Source: Archivesica marissinica (lineage: Eukaryota > Mollusca > Bivalvia > Venerida > Vesicomyidae). From it: a DNA stretch of 64,000 nucleotides. Every line of letters begins with the position of its first letter. Within the stretch, counting starts at the first letter, position 1. Positions 1-14,213 of this stretch are shown piece after piece. The notes beneath the pieces were generated by a model. The model saw nothing but the letters and a program-made list of their open reading frames with translations, was not told the DNA's origin and searched no databases. Both the position numbers and the translations under genes were made by a program. Location of the stretch: contig CM026390.1 in NCBI GenBank assembly GCA_014843695.1, forward strand, positions 20,844,204 to 20,908,203. Direction: 5' to 3'.

Positions 1-3000
1 AGGGCTGTATCGGGCTGTATCAGGATGTATCAGGGCTGTATCGGGGCTGTATCGGGGATGTATCAGGGCTGTATCGGGGATGTATCAGGACTGTATTATG
101 ATGTATCGGGATGTATCAGGGCTGTATCGTGATGTATCGGGATGTATCGGGCTGTATCAGGATTATCAGGGATGTATCGGGCTGTAACGTGATGTATCAG
201 GATATATCGGGAATCTATCGTGATGTATCGGGCTGTATCAGGGCTGTATCAGGATGTATCACGATATATCGGGCTGTATCGTGATGTATCGGGATATATT
301 GGGCTGTATCAGGGATGTATCAGGGATGTATCGGGCTGTATCGGGCTGTATCGTGATGTATCGGGATATATCGGGCTGTATCAGGGCTGTATCAGGGATA
401 TATCAGGGCTGTATCGTGATGTATCGGGATATATCGGGCTGTATCTGGATGTATCGGGATATATCGGGCTGTATCAGGGCTGTATCGGGATGTATCGGGA
501 TGTATCGGGATATATCGGGCTGTATCAGGGCTGTATCGGGATGTATCTGGATGTATCGGGATGTATCAGGATGTATCAGGGATGTATCGTGATGTATCAG
601 GGCTGTATCGGGATGTATCAGGGATGTATCGTGATGTATCAGGGCTGTATCGGGCTGTATCGGGCTGTATCAGGGCTGTATCGGGATGTATCAGGGATGT
701 ATCAGGGATGTATCGGGGCTGTATCAGGGCTGTATCGGGCTGTATCAGGGCTGTATCTGGATGTATCGGGATATATCGGGCTGTATCGGGCTGTATCGGG
801 GATGTATCAGGGATATATCAGGCTGTATCGGGATGTATCAGGGCTGTATCAGGGCTGTATCGGGATGTATCAGGGCTGTATCGGGATATATCGGGCTGTA
901 TCAGGGCTGTATCGTGATGTATCGTGATGTATCGGGTTGCATCGGGCTGTATCGTGATGAATCAGGATATATCAGGATGTATCGGGCTGTATCAGGATAT
1001 ATCGGGCTGTATCAGGGCTGTATCATGATGTATCGGGCTGTATCGTGATGTATCATGATGTATCGGGCTGTATCGTGATGTATCAGGATGTATCAGGCTG
1101 TATCGGGCTGTATCGTGATGTATCGGGATATATCGGGCTGTATCAGGGATGTATCGGGCTGTAGCGGGATTATCAGGGATGTATTTGGCTGTATCGGGCT
1201 GTATCAGGATGTATCAGGAATCTATCGTGATGTATCGGGCTGTATCAGGATGTATCAGGGATGTATCAGGATGTATCAGGATGTATCAGGGATGTATCAG
1301 GGCTGTATCAGGATGTATCAGGGATGTATCAGGCTGTATCAGGATGTATCAGGGCTGTATCAGGATGTATCAGGGCTGTATCAGGATGTATCAGGGCTGT
1401 ATCAGTGTATCAGGATGTATCAGGGATGTATCAGGATGTATCAGGGATGTATCAGGGATGGATCGGGATGCATCAGACTGTATCGGGCTGTATTCGATTG
1501 TATCAGGCTGTATCGAGGATGTATCAGGGATGCATCGAGATGTATCATGGATGTATCGGGGATGTATCGGGGATGTATCGGGGTGTATCAGGGGTGTATC
1601 AGGGATGTATCGGGGATGTATCGGAATGTAGCGGGCAGTATCGGAATGTATCATGATGCATCAGACTGTATCAGGCTGTATCTGGATGTATCAGGGCTGT
1701 ATCGGGCTGTATCGGGTATGTATCTGGGTGTATCAGGGAGGTATCGGGGCTGTATCGGGATGTATCATGATGCATCAGGGCTGTATCGGGATGTATCGGG
1801 CTGTATCGGGTATGTATCGGGCAGTATCGGGATGAATCAGGCTGTATCTGGATGTATCAGGGCTGTATCTGGATGGATCAGGGCTGTATCGGGATGTATC
1901 ATGATGCATCACACTGTATCGAGCTGAATCGGGTATGTATCGGGATGTATCGGGCGGTATCAGGACTGTATCATGATGTATCAGGGCTGTATTGGTATGT
2001 ATCATGATGTATCGGGCTGTATCGGGGGCTGGATCGGGCTGTACCAGGGGTTGTATCGTGATGTATCGGGTTGCATCGGGGATGTATCAGGCTGTATCGG
2101 GATGTATCAGGCTGTATCGGGATGTATCAGGCTGTATCGGGGCTGTATCGGGATGTATCAGGCTGTATTGGGATGTATCAGGCTGTATCGGGCTGTATCA
2201 GGCTGTATCGGGATGTATCAGGGCTGTATCAGGCTGTATCGGGATGTATCAGGCTGTATCGGGATGTATCAGTGATGTGTATCGAGATGTATAAGGGCTG
2301 TATCGGGATGCATCAGGGGTGTATTGGGATGTATCAGGGCTGTATCGGGATGTATCAGGGATGTATCGGGATGTATCGGGATGTATCGGGATATATCAGG
2401 CTGTATCAGGCTGTATCGGGATGTATCAGGCTGTATCAGGCTGTATCGTGATGTATCAGGATGTATCAGGATGTATCGGGATGTATTGGGCTGTATCGGG
2501 CTGTATCGGGATGTATCAGGCTGTATCAGGCTGTATCGTGATGTATCAGGCTGTATCAGGCTGTATCGTGATGTATCAGGCTGTATCAGGCTGTATCGTG
2601 ATGTATCAGGATGTATCAGGATGTATCAGGATGTATCGGGATGTATCAGGATGAATCAGGGCTGTATCGGGATGTATCCGGGCTGTATCAGGCTGTATCG
2701 TGATGTATCAGGGCTGTATCGGGGATGTATCAGGACTGTATCATGATGTATCGTGATGTATCGGGATGTATCAGGGCTGTATCGTGATGTATCGTGATGT
2801 ATCGGGATGTATCGGGCTGTATCAGGATTATCAGGGATGTATCGGGCTGTAACGTGATGTATCAGGATATATCGGGAATCTATCGTGATGTATCAGGGCT
2901 GTATCGGGCTGTATCGGGCTGTATCGGGTATGTATCTGGGTGTATCAGGGAGGTATCGGGATGTATCATGATGCATCAGGGCTGTATCGGGATGTATCGG

Positions 3001-6000
3001 GCTGTATCGGGTATGTATCGGGCAGTATCGGGATGAATCAGGCTGTATCTGGATGTATCAGGGCTGTATCTGGATGGATCAGGGCTGTATCGGGATGTAT
3101 CGGGATGTATCGGGCGGTATCAGGACTGTATCATGATGTATCAGGGCTGTATTGGTATGTATCATGATGTATCGGGCTGTATCGGGGGCTGGATCGGGCT
3201 GTACCAGGGGTTGTATCGTGATGTATCGGGTTGCATCGGGGTGTATCGGGCTGTATTGGGATGTATCAGAGATGTATCGGGATGTATCAGGGCTGTATCG
3301 GGGATGTATCAGGCTGTATCGGGATATATCAGGCTGTATCGGGATGTATCAGGCTGTATCGGGATGTATCAGGCTGTATCGGGCTGTATCAGGCTGTATC
3401 GGGCTGTATCAGGCTGTATTGGGATGTATCAGGCTGTATCGGGCTGTATCAGGCTGTATCGGGATGTATCAGGGCTGTATCAGGCTGTATCGGGATGTAT
3501 CAGGCTGTATCGGGATGTATCAGTGATGTGTATCGAGATGTATAAGGGCTGTATCGGGATGCATCAGGGGTGTATTGGGATGTATCAGGGCTGTATCGGG
3601 ATGTATCAGGGATGTATCGGGATGTATCGGGATGTATCGGGATGTATCGGGATGTATCGGGATATATCAGGCTGTATCAGGATGTATCGGGATGTATTGG
3701 GCTGTATCGGGCTGTATCGGGATGTATCAGGCTGTATCAGGCTGTATCGTGATGTATCAGGCTGTATCGTGATGTATCGTGATGTATCAGGCTGTATCGT
3801 GATGTATCAGGATGTATCAGGATGTATCGGGATGTATCAGGATGTATCAGGGCTGTATCGGGATGTATCAGGGCTGTATCAGGCTGTATCGTGATGTATC
3901 AGGATGTATCAGGCTGTATCAGGCTGTATCGTGATGTATCGTGATGTATCAGGATGTATCAGGATGTATCAGGATGTATCGGGATGTATCGGGATGTATC
4001 AGGATGTATCAGGGCTGTATCGGGATGTATCAGGGCTGTATCGGGCTGTATCAGGATGTATCAGGGCTGTATCGGGGATGTATCAGGGCTGTATCGGGGA
4101 TGTATCAGGACTGTATTATGATGTATCGGGATGTATCAGGGCTGTATCGTGATGTATCGTGATGTATCGGGATGTATCGGGCTGTATCAGGATTATCTGG
4201 GATGTATCAGGCTGTAACGTGATGTATCAGGATATATCGGGAATCTATCGTGATGTATCGGGCTGTATCAGGGCTGTATCAGGATGTATCACGATATATC
4301 AGGCTGTATCGTGATGTATCGGGATGTATTGGGCTGTATCAGGGATGTATCGGGCTGTATCAGGATTATCAGGGATGTATCGGGCTGTAACGTGATGTAT
4401 CAGGATATATCGGGAATCTATCGTGATGTATCGGGCTGTATCAGGGCTGTATCGGGATGTATCATGATGCATCAGGGCTGTATCGGGCTGTATCGGGATG
4501 TATCGGGCTGTATCGGGTATGTATCGGGCAGTATCGGGATGAATCAGGCTGTATCTGGATGAATCAGGGCTGTATCTGGATGGATCAGGGCTGTATCGGG
4601 ATGTATCATGATGCATCACACTGTATCGAGCTGAATCGGGTATGTATCGGGATGTATCGGGCGGTATCAGGACTGTATCATGATGTATCAGGGCTGTATT
4701 GGTATGTATCATGATGTATCGGGCTGTATCGGGGGCTGGATCGGGCTGTACCAGGGGTTGTATCGTGATGTATCGGGTTGCATCGGGGTGTATCGGGCTG
4801 TATCGGGATGTATCAGAGATGTATCGGGATGTATCAGGGCTGTATCGGGGATGTATCAGGCTGTATCGGGATGTATCAGGCTGTATCGGGATGTATCAGG
4901 CTGTATCGGGGCTGTATCGGGGCTGTATCGGGGATGTATCAGGCTGTATTGGGATGTATCAGGCTGTATCGGGCTGTATCAGGCTGTATCGGGATGTATC
5001 GGGATGTATCAGGGCTGTATCAGGCTGTATCGGGATGTATCAGGCTGTATCGGGATGTATCAGTGATGTGTATCGAGATGTATAAGGGCTGTATCGGGAT
5101 GCATCAGGGGTGTATTGGGATGTATCAGGGCTGTATCGGGATGTATCAGGGATGTATCGGGCCGTATCGGGTATGTATCGTGGATGTATCAGGGATGTAT
5201 CGGAATGTATCAGGCGGTATCGGAATGTATCATGATGCATCAGACTGTATCGGGCTGTATCGGACCCTATCATGATGTATCAGGGCTGTATCAGGATGTA
5301 TCATGATGCATCAGACTGTATAGTGATGTATCGGGCGGTATCGGAATGTATCGTGATGTATCGTGATGTATCGGGTGGTATCGGGATGTATCATGATGTA
5401 TCGTGATGTATCGGGTGGTATCGGGATGTATCATGATGTATAGTGATGTATCAAGATGTATCGGGTGGTATCGGAATGTATCGTGATGTATCGGGATATA
5501 TCGTGATGTATCGGGCTGTATCAGGATGTATCATGGCTGTATCAGGATGTATCAGGGATGTATCAGGGCTGTATCAGGATGTATCAGGGCTGTATCAGGA
5601 TGTATCAGGGCTGTATCAGGGATGTATCAGGATGTATCAGGGCTGTATCAGGATGTATCAGGATGTATCAGGATGTATCAGGATGTATCGTGATGTATCA
5701 GGATGTATCAGGATGTATCGTGATGTATCAGGGATGTATCAGGATGTATCGTGATGTATCAGGGATGTATCAGGATGTATCGTGATGTATCGTGATGTAT
5801 CGTGATGTATCAGGATGTATCAGGATGTATCAGGCTGTATCAGGCTGTATCGTGATGTATCAGGGATGTATCAGGATGTATCGTGATGTATCAGGATGTA
5901 TCGTGATGTATCAGGATGTATCAGGATGTATCAGGGATGTATCAGGGATGTATCAGGGATGTATCGGGATGTATCAGGGATGTATCAGGGATGGATCGGG

Positions 6001-8634
6001 ATGTATCAGGGATGTATCAGGGATGGATCGGGATGCATCAGACTGTATCGGGCTGTATTCGATTGTATCAGGCTGTATCAGGGATGCATCGAGATGTATC
6101 ATGGATGTATCGGGGTGTATCAGGGGTGTATCAGACTGTATCGGGCTGTATTCGATTGTATCAGGCTGTATCGGGGATGCATCGAGATGTATCATGGATG
6201 TATCGGGGATGTATCGGGGTGTATCAGGGGTGTATCAGAATGTAGCGGGCGGTATCGGAATGTATCATGATGCATCAGACTGTATCAGTGATGTATCAGG
6301 ATGTATCGGGATGTATCAGAATGTATCGGGATGTATCGGGCTGTATCAGGCTGTATCGGACTGCATCGCTATATATCGGGCTGTATCTGGATGTATCAGG
6401 ACTGTATCATGATGTATCAGGCTGTATCGGACTGCATCGCTATATATCGGGCTGTATCTGGATGTATCAGGACTGTATCATGATGTATCAGGGCTGTATC
6501 GGGATGTATCAGGCTGTATCGGGATGTATCAGGGCTGTATCGGGATGTATCGGGCTGTATCGGGATGTATCGGGATGTATCAGGCTGTATCAGGCTGTAT
6601 CGGACTGCATCGCTATATATCGGGCTGTATCTGGATGTATCAGGACTGTATCATGATGTATCAGGGCTGTATCGGGATGTATCAGGCTGTATCGGGATGT
6701 ATCAGGCTGTATCGGGATTATCATGATGCATCGGACTGTATCGTGATGTATCGGGGGCTGTATTGGGGGCTACATCTGGCTGTATCGGGGCTGTAACATG
6801 ATGTATCGGGCTGGATCGGGGGCTGGATCGGGGGCTGTATCGTGATGTATCGGGTTGCATTGGGGTGTATCATGGATGTATCAGGCTGTATTAGGGATGT
6901 ATCGGGCTGTATCGGGATGTATCAGTGATGTATCGGGATGTATCAGGATGTATCATGGATGTATCGGGATGCATCAGGGGTGTATTGGGATGTATCAGGG
7001 GTGTATTGGGATGTATCGGGATGTATTGGGATGTATCAGGGGTGTATCGGGATGTATCAGGGATGTATCATGGTTGTATCGGGGCTGTATCGGGATGTAT
7101 CAGGGCTGTATCAGGATGTATCATGGTTGTATCAGGATGTATCAGGGCTGTATCAGGATGTATCAGGGCTGTATCGGGATGTATCAGGGATGTATCAGGA
7201 CTGTATTATGATGTATCAAGGCTGTATCGGGATGTATCAGGGATGTATCGGGATGTATCAGTCTGTATCGGGATGTATCAGGGATGTATCGGGATGTATC
7301 AGTCTGTATCGGGATGTATCAGGGCTGTATCGGGATGTATCAGGGCTGTATCGGGCTGTATCAGGATGTATCAGGGCTGTATCAGGGATGTATCAGGGCT
7401 GTATCGAGGGATGTATCAGGACTGTATCGGGATGTATCAGGACTGTATTATGATGTATCGGGATGTATCAGGGCTGTATCGGGGATGTATCAGGACGGTA
7501 TTATGATGTATCAGGGCTGTATCGGGGATGTATCAGGACTGTATTATGATGTATCAGGGCTGTATCGGGATGTATCAGGATGTATCAGGGCTGTATCGGG
7601 GATGTATCAGGGCTGTATCGGGGATGTATCAGGACTGTATTATGATGTATCAGGGCTGTATCGGGGATGTATCAGGACTGTATTATGATGTATCAGGGCT
7701 GTATCAGGGCTGTATTATGATGTATCAGGGCTGTATCGGGATGTATCAGGATGTATCAGGGCTGTATCGGGATGTATCAGGGCTGTATCGGGATGTATCA
7801 GGGCTGTATCAGGGCTGTATCGGGATGTATCAGGGATGGATCGGGATGCATCAGACTGTATTTGGGCTGTATTCGATTGTATCAGGCTGTATCGGGGATG
7901 TATCAGGGACGCATCGAGATGTATCATGGATGTATCGGGGTGTATCAGGGGTGTATCAGGGATGTATCGGGGATGTATCGGAATGTAGCGGGCAGTATCG
8001 GAATGTATCATGATGCATCAGACTGTATCAGGCTGTATCTGGATGTATCAGGCTGTATCGGGTATGTATCTGGGTGTATCAGGGAGGTATCGGGGCTGTA
8101 TCGGGATGTATCATGATGCATCAGGGCTGTATCGGGATGTATTGGGCTGTATCGGGATTATCAGGGCTGTATCGGGATGTATCAGGGCTGTATCGGGCTG
8201 TATCAGGGCTGTATCGGGATGTATCAGGGCTGTATCGGGATGTATCAGGGCTGTATCGGGATGTATCAGGATGTATCAGGGCTGTATCGGGATGTATCAG
8301 GGCTGTATCGGGATGTATCAGGGCTGTATCGGGATGTATCAGGATGTATCAGGGCTGTATCGGGGATGAATAAGGACTGTATTATGATGTATCAGGATGT
8401 ATCAGGGCTGTATCGGGGATGTATTGGGGATGTATCAGGACTGTATTATGATGTATCAGGGCTGTATCGGGGATGTATCAGGACTGTATTATGATGTATC
8501 AGGGCTGTATCAGGGCTGTATTATGATGTATCAGGGCTGTATCGGGATGTATCAGGGCTGTATCGGGATGTATCAGGGCTGTATCGGGGATGTATCAGGA
8601 CTGTATTATGATGTATCAGGGTTGTATTGGGGAT
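1..8634. repeat. 10/11-bp minisatellite array, left part
   Basis: Uninterrupted tandem array of units fitting (A/G)GG(A/C)TGTATC, with frequent variants such as GTGATGTATC, CATGATGTATC and GGACTGTATT. Unit length alternates between 10 and 11 bp, so the mean period is close to 10.5 bp. Diagnostic rare variants recur as blocks: a segment containing GGCTGTAACGTGATG lies near 180, 2845, 4205 and 4385, and one with GTACCAGGGG near 2042, 3202 and 4748, which shows segmental duplications of about 1.2-1.55 kb. Open frames of 60-280 codons in it, rich in MYQGCIG and DVSG, follow from a stop-poor unit and are not genes. The array runs off the left edge. Confidence 0.97.
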
Positions 8635-8742
8635 GGCCCCGTTTTATCAACGGTCGTAAGTCAGTCTTAGTTAAGATTATTGCTTAAGACCGAGTTACGC
8701 CGTCGTAACGTCTAAGTTAAGACCACGGTCCGTTTTATCAAC
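8635..8742 (+). repeat. Left terminal inverted repeat of the Harbinger-like element
   Basis: Begins GGCCCCGTTTTATCAAC and contains the same CGTTTTATCAAC motif again 91 bp further in (8731-8742). Words such as GGTCGTAAG and TTAAGACC recur in inverted form at the right end. Confidence 0.7.
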
Positions 8743-9169
8743 AAAGTCTCAGCTAAGATATCGTAAATAAAGTCTTAACTTTACGACTGGTTCGATGCAG
8801 TCGCAACTTCGGAAAAAGTCTTAAAAATGGCGGCCAAATCAGCAGAATCCGTGCATCAGAGACGTGATGCAAGAATATTCAGGGCCGGTAGAGACATTGG
8901 AGACGTGTGACACCAATATCCTGTCCCGATATCGCAGGACGAGGCTATGGATTGTCCTGCTTGACAATATGGTGGGGGAATGACTTGGACAAGGGGACCA
9001 ACCACTCTCATTCGATACCCGGTTTGACCTAGGTAAAGTGAAATTGATATATTTCTATATCTTATATTATTAAAAAAAAAAAAAATACAATAAAAAAAAT
9101 AAACAAAAAACCAAAAAGTAACACAACAATAAATAAAATAAAAAAAATAATTAAAAAAAATCAAAAACA

Positions 9170-9417
<248 letters not shown>

Positions 9418-9754
9418 TAAGGTGAATATAATCATTGTTATTCTGCGTACACTCTATGTACAGTAGCTCCCTTATATTCTATTGTCAAATTATTATAATT
9501 ACAAGGGAGGCTACTTCCATAAGAATCTATTGCTATTTATATCGATACTAAGCACAAGTGTTATTATGATTTTGGAACTGAATGACGATACGTATTCTGT
9601 TTCTGCAACGCATTAACTAAGTAAATTGATACATTGTGCAGGTAGGGAATTAAATGCTTGTGTTTATAATGTTGTCTGTTTCTTTTTAAATGCTCGTGTA
9701 TTGCTACAGTATTCGTACACATAATTAAACATCCCCACGTGTCCAAATGTTTTT

Positions 9755-9905
9755 CTGGACAGGCTTAGCCGACCTAAGCGGTTAACCAGTACTAAACTAT
9801 GTATGTGAGGTGACTTGCTCAATGACACTACATACGTGGACTGACCGAGTATCGAACATGGGACAGTTTGGTTCCAAATCCGACACCATGCCACGGACGC
9901 CCGGA
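9755..9905 (-). mobile_element. tRNA-derived SINE fragment (minus)
   Basis: Read on the minus strand it has a B-box-like ATGTTCGATACTCGG and then TGTCATTGAGCAAGTCA, a form of the TGTCCTTRGGCAAGGCA core shared by many metazoan SINEs and by the pair at 44686-45178. It lies inside the Harbinger-like element. Confidence 0.5.
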
Positions 9906-10015
9906 GGAAATCGTCCTGTTCAATCTGTCACCGTACCATATCACATACTGTCCATCGAACCAGGGTTGAATTGGTGAGAAGCGAGCATGGCTAACTACTG
10001 CGCGAATTGGACAGC
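9905..10015 (-). mobile_element. SINE family 1 head fragment (minus)
   Basis: The reverse complement starts GCAGTAGTTAGCCATGCTCG and continues through CTTCTCACCAATTC and GTATGTGATATGGTA, matching the head of the copy at 25855. It has an A-box-like TAGTTAGC and a B-box-like GGTTCGATGG. It abuts the SINE fragment at 9755-9905, so one insertion truncated the other. Confidence 0.55.
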
Positions 10016-10454
10016 CAAAAGAAGTGTAATCCATATTACAAGTTGTCATGATTGATCTTAATGCGATGATAGACACGATGAGTCGGGATGACCATAATTA
10101 TATATAGATACACTGTCCAGTTTGAAATCAATCTTCTTCTTGGTGATTTCGGCACTCCCTCAATATAATAATCGGAATATATCGAACTCTGTGTTTACAT
10201 GTATATTGGGTTACGAACTACTACCACAACCAATGACCACAAAGTTGCATTGTAATATAATTATAGTGTGTTGAAAACACTGACTGTTTTATGTATCAAT
10301 AATAGTTGAAACGTTGTGTTCATTTCAGATGCTTATTGATTTAGATACCTATCAAAGGGTGATGTATTGTCCAAAGTCGCAGATTTTCATGGCATCAACA
10401 GGTAGGTGAACTCTTTTTCGACATGATCATTAATTGCTAAGTTTATTCGATTAG

Positions 10455-10660
10455 CTGTCTGATTAGCGTAGTGATTAGCACGCTCTCTTCTAGTCAATGC
10501 ATTCCGGGTTCCTTACACTGACTGAGAAGTGTGTGAGATGGTACGGTGGTCCCCAAATCGGACATGTGAGTTTTCTCCGGTTATGTCCCACACGAATGAC
10601 TACATAATTATACGCTTTCAACGAGAGTGCTTAATATTATAATCTTGTTTCGAAAATGTT
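10455..10660 (+). mobile_element. SINE family 1 copy (plus)
   Basis: Head GCGTAGTGATTAGCACGCTC, a degraded B box (CATTCCGGGTTCC), then AAATCGGACATGTGAGTTTT, CTCCGGTTATGTCCCACACG and AATGACTAC, ending GAGAGTGCTTAATATTATAA. It aligns over its length with 25855-26065. The central CTCCGG...TCCCAC part resembles the conserved core of V-type SINEs (from memory). It sits between two transposase remnants and marks the element as old. Confidence 0.65.
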
Positions 10661-11794
10661 GTAAAGTAAATAATATTTATACAGTTGATTATTCTAACAT
10701 TAACAATGAAGAACGATGTAAAAGCACAAAAGTTAACCATAGTTTTTTCAAAAACAGAATTAGACCGAACTCCAAATATAATTAGTTTCGTCACAGCAAC
10801 CCAGATTTATGGAATAGTTTCCATCTTATTAATGTACATACACTGTACTAATCACTTATACATTGTTCTTAAATTTAATATCTGTCAGGTCCACCCTCAC
10901 AAATGCTTAATATTAATGATGCATGTCCAAATTTTGTTCACAATCATTCCAGTGTTCAAATTTATCAGATAGAAATGTAGAACTTTGATGTTAATAGAGT
11001 TGTTATATGTTATATCTTGCAGATTCCCTGATGATATGGCTTTAATTGATGTACAGCAGGATTTTTATCAGAAGTGCCATATTATACAGAATACAGTTGG
11101 CTCTGTTGATGGTCTATTGATCTATGATTGTGTGATAGCATGGCCAAGAAAATCAAGAGTGGACAACACTATTTCAACAGATCAGTTCATGCCGCTGTCA
11201 ACACCACTTGATTTAAGGACACTAATCTTAGCTGTCATATTTACAGTTTAGAAATCTTGAAAACGGATGAAAACTGAGCAACTATCCGGTGATACAAATG
11301 CATACTGTTTGGTACTTTTCTTTTATAGACTATTAAGATTTCATTTTGACAAGCGGCACAGTTTTAAAAATTATGAAAGAAATTTAAGGTTTCCACAAAT
11401 AAAGCAAACAATAGATATATATATATATATATATGTATGCCAAACAAGCAAAATTAGATGTGCATGAAAACACCCTGGTAATTATATGGTATTGAAGCCT
11501 GTGTACAAACAAGATTGTCTATCATACTGTGTTCACTACAGATCTTCAATCTATATCTTGTGCAACTATGAAATCAGAAATGATGATGCAACAAAACACG
11601 AAAATATATTCACAGTAAATATAATTTGTTGTATCAGATTGCATAGGGTGTGACAGACAGACTTTGGTGTGAAAATGTAACTGCTTCAATATACTTCCCA
11701 CTACACTGTAACAGAAGCTGTAACATTACACAAAGCAATCCGATACAATATATATGTTGATATACATAATACATGAATACCTGTGAGTGTTTTA

Positions 11795-11890
11795 CGTTTA
11801 TTTATCATAGTTACCAGTTGCCCATTTTAGCGACACCTACTGAAGAGATTAGTTATATTAGATTTGGAGGATAGTGCAATGATGTCTCCT
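11795..11890 (-). mobile_element. SINE family 3 tail fragment (minus)
   Basis: The minus strand matches the 3' part of the tRNA-Ile-like SINE at 58500-58765: GAGGCATCGCTCATATGGGC there corresponds to GGTGTCGCTAAAATGGGCAA here, with CTAATCTCTTCAG shared. Confidence 0.55.
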
Positions 11891-12814
11891 CCAGTTCTTT
11901 TATTTGCATTGTGTAAAGCACCGGCACAAGACCTCTGTTTAAATTCTCATCTGAAAGACTTATGATTTTAGTATGGTATAGCGGGGTCTCGAACGGGGTA
12001 AAAAGCCCATGTGATCTAGTTTTTTTATTGTTTTTTCTTTCTTGTTCCTACGATATAATTATAAGAGGATATGTGTTTGTTTCAGTGTATGATCGAATAA
12101 TATTTCACCAAATGAACATTGAAAGCATTATTACCAAGTGTGAAGCTAGTCACGAGTGGTATTAATAGCTTTCTATGTTTTTGAGTAAAGTATTATGATC
12201 ATTCACTTAACAAACAAATTTTCTTTTTATTTTGGCTGACGTGTTTTTATGATAGAAAATGATGCAAATGTGCCATGGGCTAAATCGTACTTAGACAACA
12301 ATATGTGACGTAATAAATGACTGCTCGAGTCCTTAAATGTACGTGCTGCCAACATTTCAACAAACACATTCTTTGTACCACAAATTCAAAGCATTGTTAC
12401 TTTTAGCTTCCTACTTAATCCTTTTCATTATGTATGTTGTTGTATGTTATATGTGTTTTATGGTTTGCAATACATATTGTTTAAACCAATTCATCTTGGC
12501 AATTCTATGATAATTCTATTCCATATATGCCAGGATTAAAAACTGCATTACCCATATTATCAGTAATGTTACAAGTGTCAATATGTATCTCTATATGTAT
12601 TATAAAATTATATTGGGGTATATTTGCAGTGACATTATAAATAATGAAATTTAGAATAGTTCCGTTGTTTTATTTCTACTTCATAACATCCATGATTGTG
12701 CTGGTTATAATTAGTTTCAATATAACTTACCGACCAAGTTAACTTGACAACAATTTGGTAGTTAAAGCGACCATTTATCATCATCTTTGATCTATTGTGT
12801 TTTTGAGCTTAATT

Positions 12815-12905
12815 ATCGTCGCTATCGGTTGCCCATATGAGCGACGCCTCTTGAAGAGATTAGTCATTTTAGATGTTTGAGGATATTGCAGTGATAGAGA
12901 CAGAG
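12815..12905 (-). mobile_element. SINE family 3 tail fragment (minus)
   Basis: The reverse complement is near-identical to 58665-58755: both have GGCATCGCTCATATGGGCAACCG in register (GGCGTCGCTCATATGGGCAACCG here) followed by GACGATAA. It directly abuts a family 2 SINE, the same pairing seen at 58170-58765 on the opposite strand. Confidence 0.65.
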
Positions 12906-13165
12906 ACGGAGTATGTGGTTGATTGGTTAATGTTGTTGACTTCGAATCACTTGCCTCTCACAGCTGATGTTTACACTCTCACCAGGGGTGTCGGATTATT
13001 TTGTGCAAGGAAACTGTTCGGAATGTTTGTGGTTCTACCCAGGCAGGTGACCTTTCACACTTGACATACTGTATGGAGGGGCGCCCAGGATCTTCCTCCA
13101 CCAATAATAGTTGGAAAGTCACCATATTTCTTGAGCTGTTGGTGATACATTAAACCCCAAAAACA
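12905..13165 (+). mobile_element. SINE family 2 copy (plus)
   Basis: tRNA-like head with GGTTGATTGGTTAATGTTG, then GACTTCGAATCACTTGCC, and a 3' part with TTCCTCCACCAATAATAGTTGG and the tail ACATTAAACCCCAAAAACAAAC. Further copies lie at 25022-25145, 46995-47105, 58170-58405 and 61565-61805. Confidence 0.65.
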
Positions 13166-14106
13166 AACAAGAGACCCATGCCAGAGTATTATCTGGTTTT
13201 TTTTACGTGAACGGTGTTATTCACGGACTTAAAGACTGATGATCGAACCTTGGATCTACAGACCAATGTGTTCACCACTGAACTATTGACCCGTCTGTAT
13301 TTGATCCATTAATCTCATCACACAGATATATACGACTAATGTATGACCAGTCTATGACAGCTTGTACATTTGTATATTATATATGCTAGAATCGCCGTTA
13401 TAAAAAGACATGCTGATACAAAAGTGTGTATTAATGAATGGAGTCTATTCAGTACTTACATCACTAGATATTGTGGTAACATGTAAATACCGTAGGCCCT
13501 ATTCAATTGCCTCAACATTATTTACAGACACAAATCTGGAACATACCCTTGAAAATGAAATAATATTTAACAACATAATCCTATTAGCAAAGAAGTTTTG
13601 GGGTGGGAGCACTGTTTTGCATTTACCCAAAAACGATGTATAAGTTATTTAAAGTATAATAAAAAAGTCTGAAATGTTTAACAATTCAATATATGAAAAC
13701 AACGTATCAGATTTAAAATATTGTTGCACGATGGAATCATACCAGTTATACTGAAATAGATTATACATGCACAGTACCAAGGAAGATTTAGTGGGGCCGT
13801 GTTTTCCTTTCCAATACCGGCGTGTTAAAACATCTCTTCTACGGATTTGACCAACTACGTCGTATTGGATTTAATATATATTGCATGTCTGGAGAGGCCT
13901 GTGCGTAAGGTTTAATTCGATATAAGAAATATTAGCATATTCCAAGATATAAAGAAGTTATGAATAATATATACAGGGGCGCCGTGTTTTAAACATGTCC
14001 GATGTTGACATTTGCGCGCGAAGATGTGTGCACCGGAAGTTTACATTTCGGACTGTGTCACTGTTTTTAAGGTCGTACGACGAAAGAAAATCTTAGCTGC
14101 GACCGA

Positions 14107-14213
14107 AGACTTACGACCGTGTTGATAAAACGGTCGTACGATTGTCGCAGGAAACGTCGCAAGTAGCGGTCTTAAGATAAGACCGACTTGCGACCGACGT
14201 TGTTGATAAAACG
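14107..14213 (-). repeat. Right terminal inverted repeat of the Harbinger-like element
   Basis: Ends GTTGATAAAACG exactly where the N gap begins and holds a second GTTGATAAAACG at 14121-14132. It carries ACTTACGACCG and GTCTTAAGATAAGACC, inverted counterparts of words in the left end. The final few bases, expected to read GGGGCC, fall in the gap. Confidence 0.65.

Larger units (their letters stand above)
11252..14000. other. Non-coding interior of the Harbinger-like element
   Basis: AT-rich sequence with no convincing exon. Apart from the SINE pieces at 11795-11890 and 12815-13165 and a short (AT) run near 11417-11434, nothing was recognised. Short open frames at 11962, 12873 and 13410 have no recognisable motifs; the one at 12873 lies across SINE sequence. 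Confidence 0.6.

Noticed and set aside
1..8634. Many plus-strand frames such as MYQGCIGMYQDVSG
   Set aside because: They overlap in several frames and follow the 10/11-bp repeat; no start context, splice signals or non-repeat sequence.
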